A DNA stretch of 16,457 nt from Bacteroidales bacterium UBA6340 (GCA_002440265.1 DJSG01000032.1:1-16457); one strand, 5' to 3'. Positions 7,261 through 15,308 are shown, counted from the first letter of the stretch. Program-made: numbers and translations. The notes: generated by a model not told the origin, from the letters alone.

Positions 7261-7298
7261 ATGTTATTCACCCGATAATAACATACTAATAACATACT
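7261..7298. repeat. Short inverted and 11-bp tandem repeats in the mfd/DUF456 intergenic region
   Basis: ATGTTATT (7261-7268) and AATAACAT (7277-7284) form a perfect 8-bp inverted repeat. AATAACATACT is present twice back to back (7277-7287, 7288-7298). A 10-bp direct repeat ATGCGCAATG occurs nearby at 7325-7334 and 7346-7355. The rest of 7142-7454 holds the DUF456 promoter and no gene that I can see. Confidence 0.7.
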
Positions 7299-7454
7299 CC
7301 AAACCCGAGAAAGAGACGCAAAAAATGCGCAATGTGCCATTCACAATGCGCAATGATTCAGGAAGACGTGATTAAGAAATGAACAGACGGCTATGCCGCA
7401 TTATCAGATAGCAAGCAGAAACTCCATATCCAACCATCACATAAGACCGACGTC

Positions 7455-10400
7455 TTACCCCTCCAGCATCTTGGTGAGCATGGTGATGGCACCGGAGATG
7501 GTGTTGACCTGTTGGATAGTGACAGAGCGTTTGCCTGTGGGGCGACCTTGCTTGTCGCGCTCTTCGTTGAGACGGCAACGTTGCGGACGAGCACAGACGA
7601 ACTGCAATATCTTGCCAAAAGTGTCTGACTGCCAGTAACTTTCGTTGGTGCGTGTGAAGAACAAGGTCATGTGTCCCTGCTTCAGAATCACCTTCTCGAT
7701 GCCCATACGGCAGCACAGCCAACGCAGGCGCACCACGTTAAGCAACTGCTGTGCGGGCTCGGGCAGAGGACCGAAACGGTCGATGAGCCGCTTTTGGTAT
7801 TCGAGAAGAGCGTCCTCGTTGGGCAGGCTGTCGAGTTCGCGGTAGAGTGTGACGCGCTCGGAGATGTTCTCCACGTAATCGCTTGGGAGACAGAGTTCCA
7901 AATCACTTTCCAGTTGGCTGTCGAGACACCAGTTGCCGTGGCTGAGTCCCGTGGTGGCAAAGGGTGTACCGCGTCCGTCACCGTCCGCGGACAGTGAGGG
8001 AATATCCAACTCGTCTTTGAGTTCCTGCACGGCTTCGGAGAGGATACGCTGGTAGGTGTCGTAGCCCAAGTCGGCAATGAATCCGCTCTGTTCGGAGCCG
8101 AGCATATTGCCTGCACCACGGATATCCAAGTCCTGCATGGCGAGGTTGAAACCCGCTCCCAACTCGGCGAAAGTGGATAAAGCGTCCAATCGGCGTCGCG
8201 CTTCTGCGGTGAGCAACTCTTTGTCGGGTGCTACGAGGTAGCAGTACGCCTTGCGGTTGGAGCGTCCCACACGCCCGCGCAACTGGTGCAAGTCCGCCAA
8301 ACCGTAGTTCTGCGCGGAGTGAATGATGATGGTGTTGACGTTGGGAATGTCCACGCCCGACTCGATGATGGTGGTGGAGATGAGGATGTCGTAGTCGTAG
8401 TTGATGAAGTCCTCAAGGCGTTGCTCCATCTCGTCGGTGGGCATCTGTCCGTGGGCGATGACGGTGCGTGCCTCGGGGCACAGGCGGTGGATACGGTTCT
8501 CGATGCGCTCCAACATCTCGATGCGGTTGCACACGACGTACACCTGCCCGTTGCGCCCCATCTCGAGTTGGATAGCCTCTTTCAGGATGTCCTCGTCGTC
8601 CAGCGTAATCAACTCAGTCTGAACGGGATAGCGGTTGGGTGGGGGAGTGGTGATGACGCTGAGGTCACGCGCTCCGAGCAGCGAGAACTGGAGTGTGCGC
8701 GGGATAGGTGTGGCGGTAAGGGTGAGCACGTCCACGTTGGTGCGGAGGCTTTTGAGTTTCTCCTTGACCGCTACGCCGAACTTCTGCTCCTCGTCGATGA
8801 TGAGCAGTCCGAGGTCGTGCCACTCCACCTGCTTGCCGACCAACTTGTGCGTGCCTATCAGTATGTCGATTTTTCCCGCTTTGAGGTCGGCGAGTATGTC
8901 TTTGGTCTCTTTGGCAGTCTTGCCGCGGCTGAGGTATTCGATGCGGACGGGGAAGTCACGGAACCGCTCGCGGAAGGTGTTGTAGTGCTGCAATGCCAGC
9001 ACTGTGGTCGGCACCAATACCGCGACCTGCTTGCCGTCGGTGGCTGCCTTGAAGGCTGCACGCATCGCCACTTCGGTCTTGCCGAAGCCCACGTCGCCGC
9101 AGACAAGCCTGTCCATGGGCATCGGGCTCTCCATGTCGTGCTTGATGTCGAGGGTGGCTTTTGCCTGGTCGGGCGTGTCCTCGTAGAGGAACGAAGCCTC
9201 CAACTCGTGCTGCATGTAGCCGTCGGGCGAATAGGCAAAGCCCTGTTGCTGCTTGCGGGTGGCATATAGTTTGATGAGGTCGCGGGCGATGTCCTTGACT
9301 TTGTCCTTGGTGCGCTCCTTCATGCGCTCCCATGCGCCGGAGCCTAAGCGCGATATGGTGGGCTCGGTGCCCTCGCGCCCCTTGTATTTGGCAATGCGGT
9401 GGAGGTTGTGAATGCTGACAAAGAGCGTGTCGCCGCCGCGGTACACCAACTTGATGGTCTCCTGCGGGCGACCGTTGAAATTGGTGGTCACCAGCCCTGC
9501 AAACTGCCCGATACCGTGGTCCACATGCACCACATAATCACCCACTTGCAACTGGTTAATCTCTTTCAACGTCAGGATTGCCTTGCCCCGACGGGCGTTT
9601 TCTGAACGCAATGTGACGCGATGATAACGCTCGAATATCTGATGGTCGGTGTAGCAACATATCTTCGCAGCCCTATCCACGAATCCTTCATGCAGTGTGT
9701 GGTCAATCGGCACGAAATGAATCCCCGACTCCTTGTCATCGAAGATGGCTTGCAGGCGGTCGGTCTGTTTGACTTGGTCGGCACATATATATAAGGTGTA
9801 GCCCTCGCCCATGCGCGTGCGCAGGTCGTCGATGAGGAGGTCGAAGTTCTTGTTGAAGACGGGCTGGGGTAGGGTGTCGAACGCGAGTGTATCGCGGGTC
9901 GTGAAGGTGCTCTTTTGTGCCAACTCGATAGTGGTCTTTGAGGTCAGCATCTCTTTCAACGGCAGGGGGCGTTCCTGCCCTTCGGCAGGGATAACAGACT
10001 GCCATTTGTATGTCGCTACCGACCAGTCGTTGCTCACCCACAGGGTTTGGTTGTCCAAATAGTCGGTGAGCATCCCCTGCTGCTCATCTTGCGCCGCACT
10101 TGCCACTATATCAATGGTTTGTACCTTGTCCTTGGATAGTTGTGTTTCGATATCGAACTCGCGAATGGTATCCAATTCATCACCAAAGTAGTCTATTCGG
10201 TACGGGTTGTCGTGCGAATAACTATACACATCCACTATTCCGCCGCGCACGGCATACTGCCCGGGCTCGTACACGAAATCCACCCGCCGGAAACCCAGAG
10301 TAACCAACTGTTGGGTCAGTTGCGTGATGGGCAGTTCCTGCCCTGTGGTCAGGCTGATAGTCTGCTGCTGTAGAGAGGTCTTCTGCGGCACGCTCTCCGC

Positions 10401-10817
10401 CAACGCCTCGGGGTAGGTGACGATGATGGGGGCGTTCTGGCTGTTGTGGCTTGTTTCTTGTGCCAATGCAGCCAGTACCTCTGTGCGTTGTATGGCAAGT
10501 GCCTCATCTACAGCACCTTGCCGCCTGCGATGCGCGGTGGGAAAATAGAAGACGGGTATGCCGTTGCTCACCACTTGCAGGTCGTTGTAGATGTATTGTG
10601 CATCGTCGACATTGTCCAAAACGACCACCATTGTCCGCCCTTCTTGTGCCATTTTCGCCTGTATGGCGGAGAGTATCATGGCTCTCGCCGATGCGTGTAA
10701 CCCATTGAGCAGAAAGTGCTTGCCGCCTTTCCTGCCGGTCTCTTTGCGTATCTCGCGGCATAGCACATCCACTTCGGGGTGCATCGCCATCAGTTGTTCC
10801 AATTCAGTTATCTTCAT
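7455..10817 (-). CDS. mfd: Transcription-repair coupling factor Mfd
   Basis: This 1120-residue DNA translocase removes RNA polymerase stalled at lesions and recruits the UvrABC repair machinery. The N-terminal third is the UvrB-like module. Residues 420-490 form the RNA-polymerase-interacting CarD-like domain (VGDYVVHVDHGIGQFAGL). The helicase core has Walker A GDVGFGKTE (574-582), the DEEQ box (675-678), TATPIPRTLQ (701-710) and QLRGRVGRS (845-853). The C-terminal region after about 960 is the regulatory TRCF domain. Length is normal and the motifs are intact. Its ATG overlaps the stop of the upstream U32 gene as ATGA, so it is the last gene of the rimM operon and its translation is likely coupled. 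No clear intrinsic terminator follows. Confidence 0.97.
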   Translation of the reverse strand: MKITELEQLMAMHPEVDVLCREIRKETGRKGGKHFLLNGLHASARAMILSAIQAKMAQEGRTMVVVLDNVDDAQYIYNDLQVVSNGIPVFYFPTAHRRRQGAVDEALAIQRTEVLAALAQETSHNSQNAPIIVTYPEALAESVPQKTSLQQQTISLTTGQELPITQLTQQLVTLGFRRVDFVYEPGQYAVRGGIVDVYSYSHDNPYRIDYFGDELDTIREFDIETQLSKDKVQTIDIVASAAQDEQQGMLTDYLDNQTLWVSNDWSVATYKWQSVIPAEGQERPLPLKEMLTSKTTIELAQKSTFTTRDTLAFDTLPQPVFNKNFDLLIDDLRTRMGEGYTLYICADQVKQTDRLQAIFDDKESGIHFVPIDHTLHEGFVDRAAKICCYTDHQIFERYHRVTLRSENARRGKAILTLKEINQLQVGDYVVHVDHGIGQFAGLVTTNFNGRPQETIKLVYRGGDTLFVSIHNLHRIAKYKGREGTEPTISRLGSGAWERMKERTKDKVKDIARDLIKLYATRKQQQGFAYSPDGYMQHELEASFLYEDTPDQAKATLDIKHDMESPMPMDRLVCGDVGFGKTEVAMRAAFKAATDGKQVAVLVPTTVLALQHYNTFRERFRDFPVRIEYLSRGKTAKETKDILADLKAGKIDILIGTHKLVGKQVEWHDLGLLIIDEEQKFGVAVKEKLKSLRTNVDVLTLTATPIPRTLQFSLLGARDLSVITTPPPNRYPVQTELITLDDEDILKEAIQLEMGRNGQVYVVCNRIEMLERIENRIHRLCPEARTVIAHGQMPTDEMEQRLEDFINYDYDILISTTIIESGVDIPNVNTIIIHSAQNYGLADLHQLRGRVGRSNRKAYCYLVAPDKELLTAEARRRLDALSTFAELGAGFNLAMQDLDIRGAGNMLGSEQSGFIADLGYDTYQRILSEAVQELKDELDIPSLSADGDGRGTPFATTGLSHGNWCLDSQLESDLELCLPSDYVENISERVTLYRELDSLPNEDALLEYQKRLIDRFGPLPEPAQQLLNVVRLRWLCCRMGIEKVILKQGHMTLFFTRTNESYWQSDTFGKILQFVCARPQRCRLNEERDKQGRPTGKRSVTIQQVNTISGAITMLTKMLEG

Positions 10818-12697
10818 TGTCTGTTGTCGGTTTGTCGGTCGTGTGTGATGAGCATTTGGCAGTTGCTGCAGTCAAAGGTTAAGGCTACGCGGGTGCCGTT
10901 CTGCAAACGCAGGTAACGCGGTTCGTTCTGCATCGGGTGTTGTTTGCGGCAATGCCCCATCTCGTAGAGAAGACAATACCTGCAAGTCATGAGCGGCGTT
11001 GCCGCTGTGGGGGGAACTTCGTGTGAGGTACTGCGTGTAGGGTACTGCGTGTGGGGTACGTTGTGTAGGTTACTGCGTGTAACGGCGTTGCTTATAGCGG
11101 TTTGCACCAATTGGCGACGATAGTCATTGAGTATGCCGATGGGCAGGAAATACGGATATACCTGTGGGCTATGCACGTTGTTTGTGCACGTTTCGCTGTT
11201 TTCGTAGTTGGTATTGTGCCGAATAAGGACCTCGTCTGCGCGGTAGGGAGTATCGCCTAACTTGCTGATTTGCTCGCGGATAGTGGAGTAAGCGCGTGCG
11301 GGATTCTGTGCCGATTGGTGCTCTGCGGTTATGTCGATACTCGCAAAAGTCGTGTCTGTGTCTTTGCTCAACATTGTGAGCCTGTAGCCATCAGGCGTGT
11401 CTTCGAAAGTGATGATTACAGGAATATGCCGCTCTGCGTGCAGGCTGCGCAAGAACTCAACATCTTGATTTCTATATAGTTGCGTGCCGACAGCAAGGCG
11501 TGGCATCTGATTTGGCAACACTATGGCTAACCGTTTGAAGCCCTTTGCGTACTGCGGCATAGACACTCCGTTCACTGCAAACCCTTGGTCGCCAAAGCAC
11601 AGCCCGTCGCCGTTGTGCAACACCACGTCGGGGAGCAGTTCAATTCCAATGGCATTGTGCTGGATATATGCCACTATGCCAATGGGTTCTCCTGTAGATT
11701 TGGGCGTCTGCCAATTTGCCATCGGGCGCGTCCGCCCATGCAAAAAGTAGTCGGTTTGCCCACGATGGAACGTCTTGGAGGGGTTGGGAACAAAAGAAAA
11801 TGCTACCGACTCCCCCAACCCCCTCAAAGAGGGGGATAGTAGAGATGTGTCCGTCGTGTCCTCTATGATGATATTGTCTATCAACTGCCGGTAGTATGCC
11901 ACCACATTGGTCACGTAGTCGCGGTCTTTGAGTCTGCCCTCAATCTTAAAGGTCGTCACGCCTGCATCTATCATCTCGCGGAGCGACTGACTGCGGTCCA
12001 TGTCTTGCAGCGACAGCAGGTAACGCTGATGGATAGGCATTCCGTGGTCGTCCGCTATCTCGTTCCCGTCTTTGTCGAGCAGGTCGTATCGCATACGGCA
12101 CATCTGTGCACAGCACCCGCGGTTGGCACTCCTGCCCATCAGCACCTCCGACATATAGCACCGCCCGCTGTAACTCACGCACAACGCACCATGCACAAAG
12201 GCTTCCAATTCAATCGGATTGTCGGGTTGCGCTTCTGTTACAGCCTTGTGGATAGCCTGTATCTCGTTGATACTCAGTTCTCTTGCTAATACCACACGGC
12301 GGAAGCCCATCGCCTGCAATGCCAACACTTGCTCGGGTGTTCGGTTGTCGCATTGGGTGGAGGCGTGCAACCGTATCGGGGGCAAGTCACATTCCAACAG
12401 GTGCAAATCTTGGATTATCAGCGCGTCCACCCCCACCTTATATAATTGGTGTGCCAATGCGCAGGCAGGTGCGTACTCATCGTCGCGGAGTAGGGTGTTC
12501 AGTGTTACAAGTACTTGAGCACCAAACACATGCGCATACTTCACCAACTCGGCTATATCCTCTACCGAGTTGCCTGCCGCCTGCCTTGCCCCGAACCGTG
12601 GTGCACCAATGTACACTGCGTCTGCTCCCGCGTCAATGGCGGCTTTGCCCACTTGGATGTCGCGGGCTGGTGCCAATAATGTTAGTTTGCTTTGCAA
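10814..12697 (-). CDS. Peptidase U32 family protein, probable RNA hydroxylase (TrhP/RlhA type)
   Basis: This 627-residue protein starts like the family (LTLLAPARDIQVGKAAIDAG). It has the U32 signature FVHGALCVSYSGRCYMSE (167-184) with C173 and C180, plus the CCAQMC cysteines (195, 196, 200) that in characterised members hold an iron-sulfur cluster. Such proteins (TrhP, RlhA) hydroxylate tRNA or 23S rRNA bases using prephenate; which RNA is modified here is unknown. A C-terminal Cys pattern (CRYC, GHC, CSNC) may bind a further metal. The start codon is TTG at 12697, chosen because no ATG or GTG start fits and the family homology begins there. Two additions look foreign: residues 286-296 (LLSPSLRGLGE), encoded by an intergenic-type palindromic repeat, and residues 541-559, encoded by a 14-bp tandem repeat. 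Both keep the frame. Confidence 0.9.
   Translation of the reverse strand: MQSKLTLLAPARDIQVGKAAIDAGADAVYIGAPRFGARQAAGNSVEDIAELVKYAHVFGAQVLVTLNTLLRDDEYAPACALAHQLYKVGVDALIIQDLHLLECDLPPIRLHASTQCDNRTPEQVLALQAMGFRRVVLARELSINEIQAIHKAVTEAQPDNPIELEAFVHGALCVSYSGRCYMSEVLMGRSANRGCCAQMCRMRYDLLDKDGNEIADDHGMPIHQRYLLSLQDMDRSQSLREMIDAGVTTFKIEGRLKDRDYVTNVVAYYRQLIDNIIIEDTTDTSLLSPSLRGLGESVAFSFVPNPSKTFHRGQTDYFLHGRTRPMANWQTPKSTGEPIGIVAYIQHNAIGIELLPDVVLHNGDGLCFGDQGFAVNGVSMPQYAKGFKRLAIVLPNQMPRLAVGTQLYRNQDVEFLRSLHAERHIPVIITFEDTPDGYRLTMLSKDTDTTFASIDITAEHQSAQNPARAYSTIREQISKLGDTPYRADEVLIRHNTNYENSETCTNNVHSPQVYPYFLPIGILNDYRRQLVQTAISNAVTRSNLHNVPHTQYPTRSTSHEVPPTAATPLMTCRYCLLYEMGHCRKQHPMQNEPRYLRLQNGTRVALTFDCSNCQMLITHDRQTDNRQ
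11021..11076. repeat. Four tandem copies of a 14-bp repeat inside the U32 gene
   Basis: The units at 11021-11034, 11035-11048, 11049-11062 and 11063-11076 follow the pattern GTGTRGGGTACTGC with one to four changes. Since 14 is not a multiple of 3, successive units are read in different frames, and gain or loss of one unit would shift the frame ahead of the C-terminal cysteine region. Confidence 0.85.
11810..11836. repeat. G/C-rich palindromic repeat copy inside the U32 gene
   Basis: CTCCCCCAACCCCCTCAAAG followed by AGGGGG contains a perfect 7-bp inverted repeat (11819-11825/11829-11835). It matches the intergenic copy at 14954-14981 in orientation and layout. It is read in frame as SPSLRGLGE. 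A partial companion, TTGGAGGGGTTGGG, lies at 11775-11788. Confidence 0.75.
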
Positions 12698-12720
12698 AAG
12701 TAATAAGTAATAATTAATAG

Positions 12721-13251
12721 TTAATGCCGCATTGCGTTCGACAACTCATACATCACAATCCCTGCCGTCACGCTCACATTCAGGCTGTGCTTGGTGCCGT
12801 ACTGCGGAATCTCTATGCACCCGTCGGCGGCATCCACCACCGTCTGTTGCACACCAAACACCTCATGCCCCAAGATGATAGCCACCTTTTCGCCTTTGCG
12901 TAACTGTATGTTACCCAGCATAGTAGAGCCGTGCACCTGCTCCACGGCGTACACCGTGTACCCCGCCTCTTGCAACTCCCGCACCGCGTCCAACGTCTCC
13001 TTTCGATACTGCCAATCCACCGTCAGTTCCGCCCCGAGAGCCGTCTTGTGAATCTCCTGATTGGGCGGGCAACAGCATATCCCGCACAGCCACACCGCCT
13101 CCAAGCGGAAAGCGTCTGCCGTGCGGAACACCGCGCCGATGTTGTGCTGGCTCCGCACATTGTCTAGTACGATGACTATCGGCAGTTTCTCTGCCTCGCG
13201 GTACGCCTCTCTGCTGAGGCGGTGCATCTCTTCTATTGTGGTCTTCTGCAT
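12721..13251 (-). CDS. SpoU/TrmH-family RNA 2'-O-methyltransferase
   Basis: This 176-residue protein is a SPOUT-class methyltransferase that transfers a methyl group from S-adenosylmethionine to a ribose 2'-OH of tRNA or rRNA. Motif 1 is LDNVRSQHNIGAVFRTADAF (29-48) with the expected N37 and R43. Motif 2 is ILGHEVFGV (126-134), with H where many relatives have N. Motif 3 is YGTKHSLNVSVTAGI (151-165), forming the trefoil-knot SAM site. It lacks an N-terminal RNA-binding extension, like the short TrmH-like members, so the target nucleotide cannot be named. It begins 1 nt after rimM ends and is followed 23 nt later by the U32 gene, placing it in an RNA-maturation operon. Confidence 0.92.
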   Translation of the reverse strand: MQKTTIEEMHRLSREAYREAEKLPIVIVLDNVRSQHNIGAVFRTADAFRLEAVWLCGICCCPPNQEIHKTALGAELTVDWQYRKETLDAVRELQEAGYTVYAVEQVHGSTMLGNIQLRKGEKVAIILGHEVFGVQQTVVDAADGCIEIPQYGTKHSLNVSVTAGIVMYELSNAMRH

Positions 13252-13252
13252 G

Positions 13253-13753
13253 CTACAATATGTATGGGAGACGAATGGTAAGTGTATGGTTTTCAGGCTC
13301 TAATGTTATGATGAAATCCTCGTGAATCGGTATCATCTTCCCGCCAGAAAGTGTCAGCAATGTGTTGATGGTACTCTCGTCCACCTCCGTCACTTCGCCC
13401 AATTCGCCTTGGTCAATGTCAATGACCCGATAGCCCATGAGGCTCTGCCATGTAGGCAACTCTTCGCTGTCTTCCTGCACATCTCTGTGAAGCATAAAGA
13501 CCTCTGTGCCAATCAGTGGTTGTGCTTTCTGCTCGCTATCCACGCCCGCCAAGCGGAATATAAGGCTGTCACTGCCTTTCCCGCGCCAGTCCTCCACGCG
13601 AAAAGGCGTGAGGATATGCTGTATATTCAGGATGAGGAACGTTGCGTCGGCGTTGTCCCAACACTCGTTCTGCATCAGACATTGCACTTCGCCCTGTTTC
13701 CCATGCGGACGGGTAATAGTGCCTATTCGTATGACCTCTTGTGGGGTAATCAT
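13253..13753 (-). CDS. rimM: Ribosome maturation factor RimM
   Basis: This 166-residue protein assists 30S subunit assembly by binding ribosomal protein S19 and the 16S rRNA head. The N-terminal RimM domain has the typical start (IRIGTITRPHGKQGEVQC, residues 8-25). The C-terminal half from about residue 98 is a PRC-barrel (MGYRVIDIDQGELGEVTEVD, then GGKMIPIHEDFI). Length is normal. It is the first gene of the operon, with a promoter 44-75 nt upstream of its ATG. The order rimM, methyltransferase, U32 hydroxylase fits a shared role in RNA and ribosome maturation. Confidence 0.95.
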   Translation of the reverse strand: MITPQEVIRIGTITRPHGKQGEVQCLMQNECWDNADATFLILNIQHILTPFRVEDWRGKGSDSLIFRLAGVDSEQKAQPLIGTEVFMLHRDVQEDSEELPTWQSLMGYRVIDIDQGELGEVTEVDESTINTLLTLSGGKMIPIHEDFIITLEPENHTLTIRLPYIL

Positions 13754-13796
13754 GATGATGAATAATTCTTGCGTACTTTGCCCTTATATCAAGCCG

Positions 13797-13828
13797 CAAA
13801 GTTACAATAATTATCCGATTTATGCAAA
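13797..13828 (-). promoter_or_regulatory. Bacteroidota-type promoter of the rimM-mfd operon
   Basis: On the minus strand TTTG (plus CAAA at 13825-13828) is followed by TAACTTTG (plus CAAAGTTA at 13797-13804). The gap between the TTG core and the -7 box is 20 bp. This gives a short leader of about 40 nt before the rimM ATG. The -33 element lies only about 10 bp from the hairpin that probably terminates the tat unit. Confidence 0.8.
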
Positions 13829-13830
13829 CA

Positions 13831-13857
13831 AAAATCCGCTCTTGCCACGGTCAAGAG
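13831..13857 (-). terminator. Probable intrinsic terminator of the tat unit
   Basis: On the minus strand CTCTTG and CAAGAG (plus 13839-13844 and 13852-13857) form a perfect 6-bp stem with a 7-nt loop. CGGATTTTTG follows directly. The T-run overlaps the start of the rimM promoter region. A second strong inverted repeat, CCGCGGA/TCCGCGG, lies at 13871-13897 between tatC and this hairpin. Confidence 0.5.
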
Positions 13858-13870
13858 GTCATTGTCATTG

Positions 13871-13897
13871 CCGCGGAATGTGTATCATTCTCCGCGG
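13871..13897. repeat. CCGCGGA/TCCGCGG inverted repeat downstream of tatC
   Basis: Two 7-bp arms at 13871-13877 and 13891-13897 are exact reverse complements, and the AATG/CATT bases inside can extend the stem with a 2-nt bulge. There is no T-run, so it may protect the transcript 3' end or help the terminator next to it. Confidence 0.6.
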
Positions 13898-13921
13898 ATT
13901 AACTATGCTATTCCGCACGGT

Positions 13922-14726
13922 TTATATGTCGGATTCTTGCATTTGTAAACAATCAAACTCTTCTCTCCCCCTCGTGTGCGCCACCACGTGGATACTCACC
14001 TCATACAGCAGGTACAGCGGCACTGTAACCAGCAGCAGCGTGAACACATCTGCCGTAGGCGTAATCACCGCCGCCAGAATACACAGCACCACAAACGCAT
14101 GCTTCCTGTATTGCCGCAGCAGCGGGGCGTCTATCAACCCGAGTTTCGCAAGGAAATACGCCACTATCGGTATCTCGAACAGTATCCCCATCAGCAGCGA
14201 CAGCACCAGCAGCGTGGACATATACGATTTCAGCGCAATCTGATTCACCACCGCCTCCTGCACCTGATACGTACTCAGGAAACGGAACGCAAACGGAAAT
14301 ATCACAAAGTAGTTGAGCAGCACCCAGCATTACCGAGTACCGCCGTTCCTGCTTGTACAAGGCGGGCGCAATAAACCCGTACAGTTGGATAATCAGGTAC
14401 GGGCATGCCACCACGCACCCGAACACCAACGCCGCCTCGAGGTGCACCATAAACTGCGATGCCAACTCGGTATTGATAAACTGCGTCCGGAAGTCCCCCA
14501 AGCAAAGCGAACTCCAGCCCGTTAGTTCCGCCAGTCGGCACAACCCGCGGTACAGTACAAAGTCCGACCGCGAGGGCGCAAACAGTACATCAAACAGCGT
14601 GTCCTTGAAGCAGAACGCACCCACGGCGCACACCGCCCACACAATCAGACAACGGACAATCACCTTTCGGAGCACGTCCACATGCTCCCAAAAGGTCATC
14701 TTCCCGTCATTGCTCGGGCTGCTCAT
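13922..14726 (-). pseudogene. tatC: tatC, twin-arginine translocase core subunit, interrupted by a frameshift
   Basis: TatC binds twin-arginine signal peptides in the inner membrane and forms the translocon with TatA. The N-terminal half (MTFWEHVDVLRKVIVRCL, through ALYKQERRYSVML) is in one frame. The C-terminal half (LLNYFVIFPFAFRFLSTYQV, through ILAAVITPTADVFTLLL) is in another, switching near 14323-14328. From remembered TatC sequences the stretch between E-R-R and F-P should be about 26 residues; only 46 nt are present. That fits a loss of roughly 32 nt, most of a membrane segment. The start is taken at 14726 (MSSPSNDGKM), overlapping the tatA end; 14699 (MTFW) is an alternative. The C-terminal half ends at 13922. 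It may be a real pseudogene or an assembly/sequencing error. Confidence 0.85.
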
Positions 14727-14937
14727 CGCCTTTATCTTTGGGCTGTTCCGCCTTGTGCGGTTCGTTGTCAAGCGGCTTCTTTATCTCCTCTCCCACATCG
14801 CTCATACCCTCTTTGAACGACCGCACGCCTTTGCCGAGACCGCGCATCAACTCGGGTATCTTCTTGCCGCCGAACAGCAGCAACACAATCAGCACGATGA
14901 AGATAATCTCCGGTGCTCCAATCATAAGTAATATCAT
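14707..14937 (-). CDS. tatA: Sec-independent translocase subunit TatA
   Basis: This 76-residue protein has one N-terminal membrane helix (IGAPEIIFIVLIVLLLFGG), then the conserved FGGKKIPEL hinge, an amphipathic helix (GLGKGVRSFKEGMSD) and a charged Lys/Glu-rich tail. This is the standard architecture of TatA, which forms the pore for folded proteins with twin-arginine signals. I chose the ATG at 14937. A longer reading from 14973 would add residues encoded by the palindromic repeat (MEGLGRSKTQLI), which is unlike the family. It overlaps tatC by 20 nt if tatC starts at 14726. Since tatC is frameshifted, the system may lack its receptor unless another tatC copy exists. Confidence 0.92.
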   Translation of the reverse strand: MILLMIGAPEIIFIVLIVLLLFGGKKIPELMRGLGKGVRSFKEGMSDVGEEIKKPLDNEPHKAEQPKDKGDEQPEQ

Positions 14938-14953
14938 AATCAGTTGAGTTTTA

Positions 14954-14981
14954 GACCTCCCCAACCCCTCCACAGGAGGGG
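14954..14981. repeat. G/C-rich palindromic intergenic repeat
   Basis: GACCTCCCCAACCCCTCC, a 3-nt loop (ACA) and GGAGGGG, with a perfect 7-bp stem (14965-14971/14975-14981). It fills most of the gap between tatA and the CXXX accessory gene and has the same orientation as the copy inside the U32 gene. Confidence 0.75.
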
Positions 14982-15000
14982 CTTAAAGGCTCAGGTTGAT

Positions 15001-15276
15001 TTATTCGGGGCTGTTCAGAAATATCTCGCACGTCTCGAAATTGATTTCCCAGTTGCCGCCCTCGCAGGACTCCCAATGGTATTTCTGTGCCATCGTGTCC
15101 CACCAGTGCTGGAACTTTGTGCCTGTCTCGCCCATATCGCGGACGAGTTTCTCGTACAGTTCGCCGTTGTCGGCAGTCAGAATCTTTGCCAACTCGTTGA
15201 GTCCGTTTCTGCGCTCAAACAGCGTCTGAATCTCATTCTTTTCTTCAGGTGTTACCTGACCTACTAATTTCTTCAT
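15001..15276 (-). CDS. CXXX repeat peptide modification system accessory protein
   Basis: This 91-residue protein reads MKKLVGQVTPEEKNEIQTLF at the start and ends with GGNWEINFETCEIFL. I recognise it as the small protein of Bacteroidales CXXX-repeat peptide modification loci, which sit with a cysteine-repeat precursor and a radical SAM maturase. The N-terminal half is predicted helical (RNGLNELAKIL, NGELYEKLVRDM). The middle has the conserved KFQHWWDTMAQKYHWES segment. Its biochemical role is unknown; a precursor-recognition or chaperone role would be an inference. The start ATG at 15276 follows a very A-rich stretch on the coding strand. It lies 210 nt downstream of the SPASM-domain gene. 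The name rests on memory of the family, not on a search. Confidence 0.75.
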   Translation of the reverse strand: MKKLVGQVTPEEKNEIQTLFERRNGLNELAKILTADNGELYEKLVRDMGETGTKFQHWWDTMAQKYHWESCEGGNWEINFETCEIFLNSPE

Positions 15277-15308
15277 TGTTTTTGTTTTTATTCTTTTTTT
15301 TATCTCAA

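Noticed and set aside
8286..9269. Plus-strand open frame (327 codons) opposite mfd
   Set aside because: It runs antisense to the helicase motifs of mfd; high-GC third positions keep the opposite frame open.
12690..12705. TACTTTTG -7 promoter box at the start of the U32 gene
   Set aside because: It overlaps the TTG start codon and has no TTG at the right distance upstream; the gene is only 23 nt behind the methyltransferase gene, so co-transcription is simpler.
14938..14973. Longer TatA start at 14973
   Set aside because: The extra 12 residues come from the palindromic repeat and are unlike TatA N-termini; ATG at 14937 gives the usual start.
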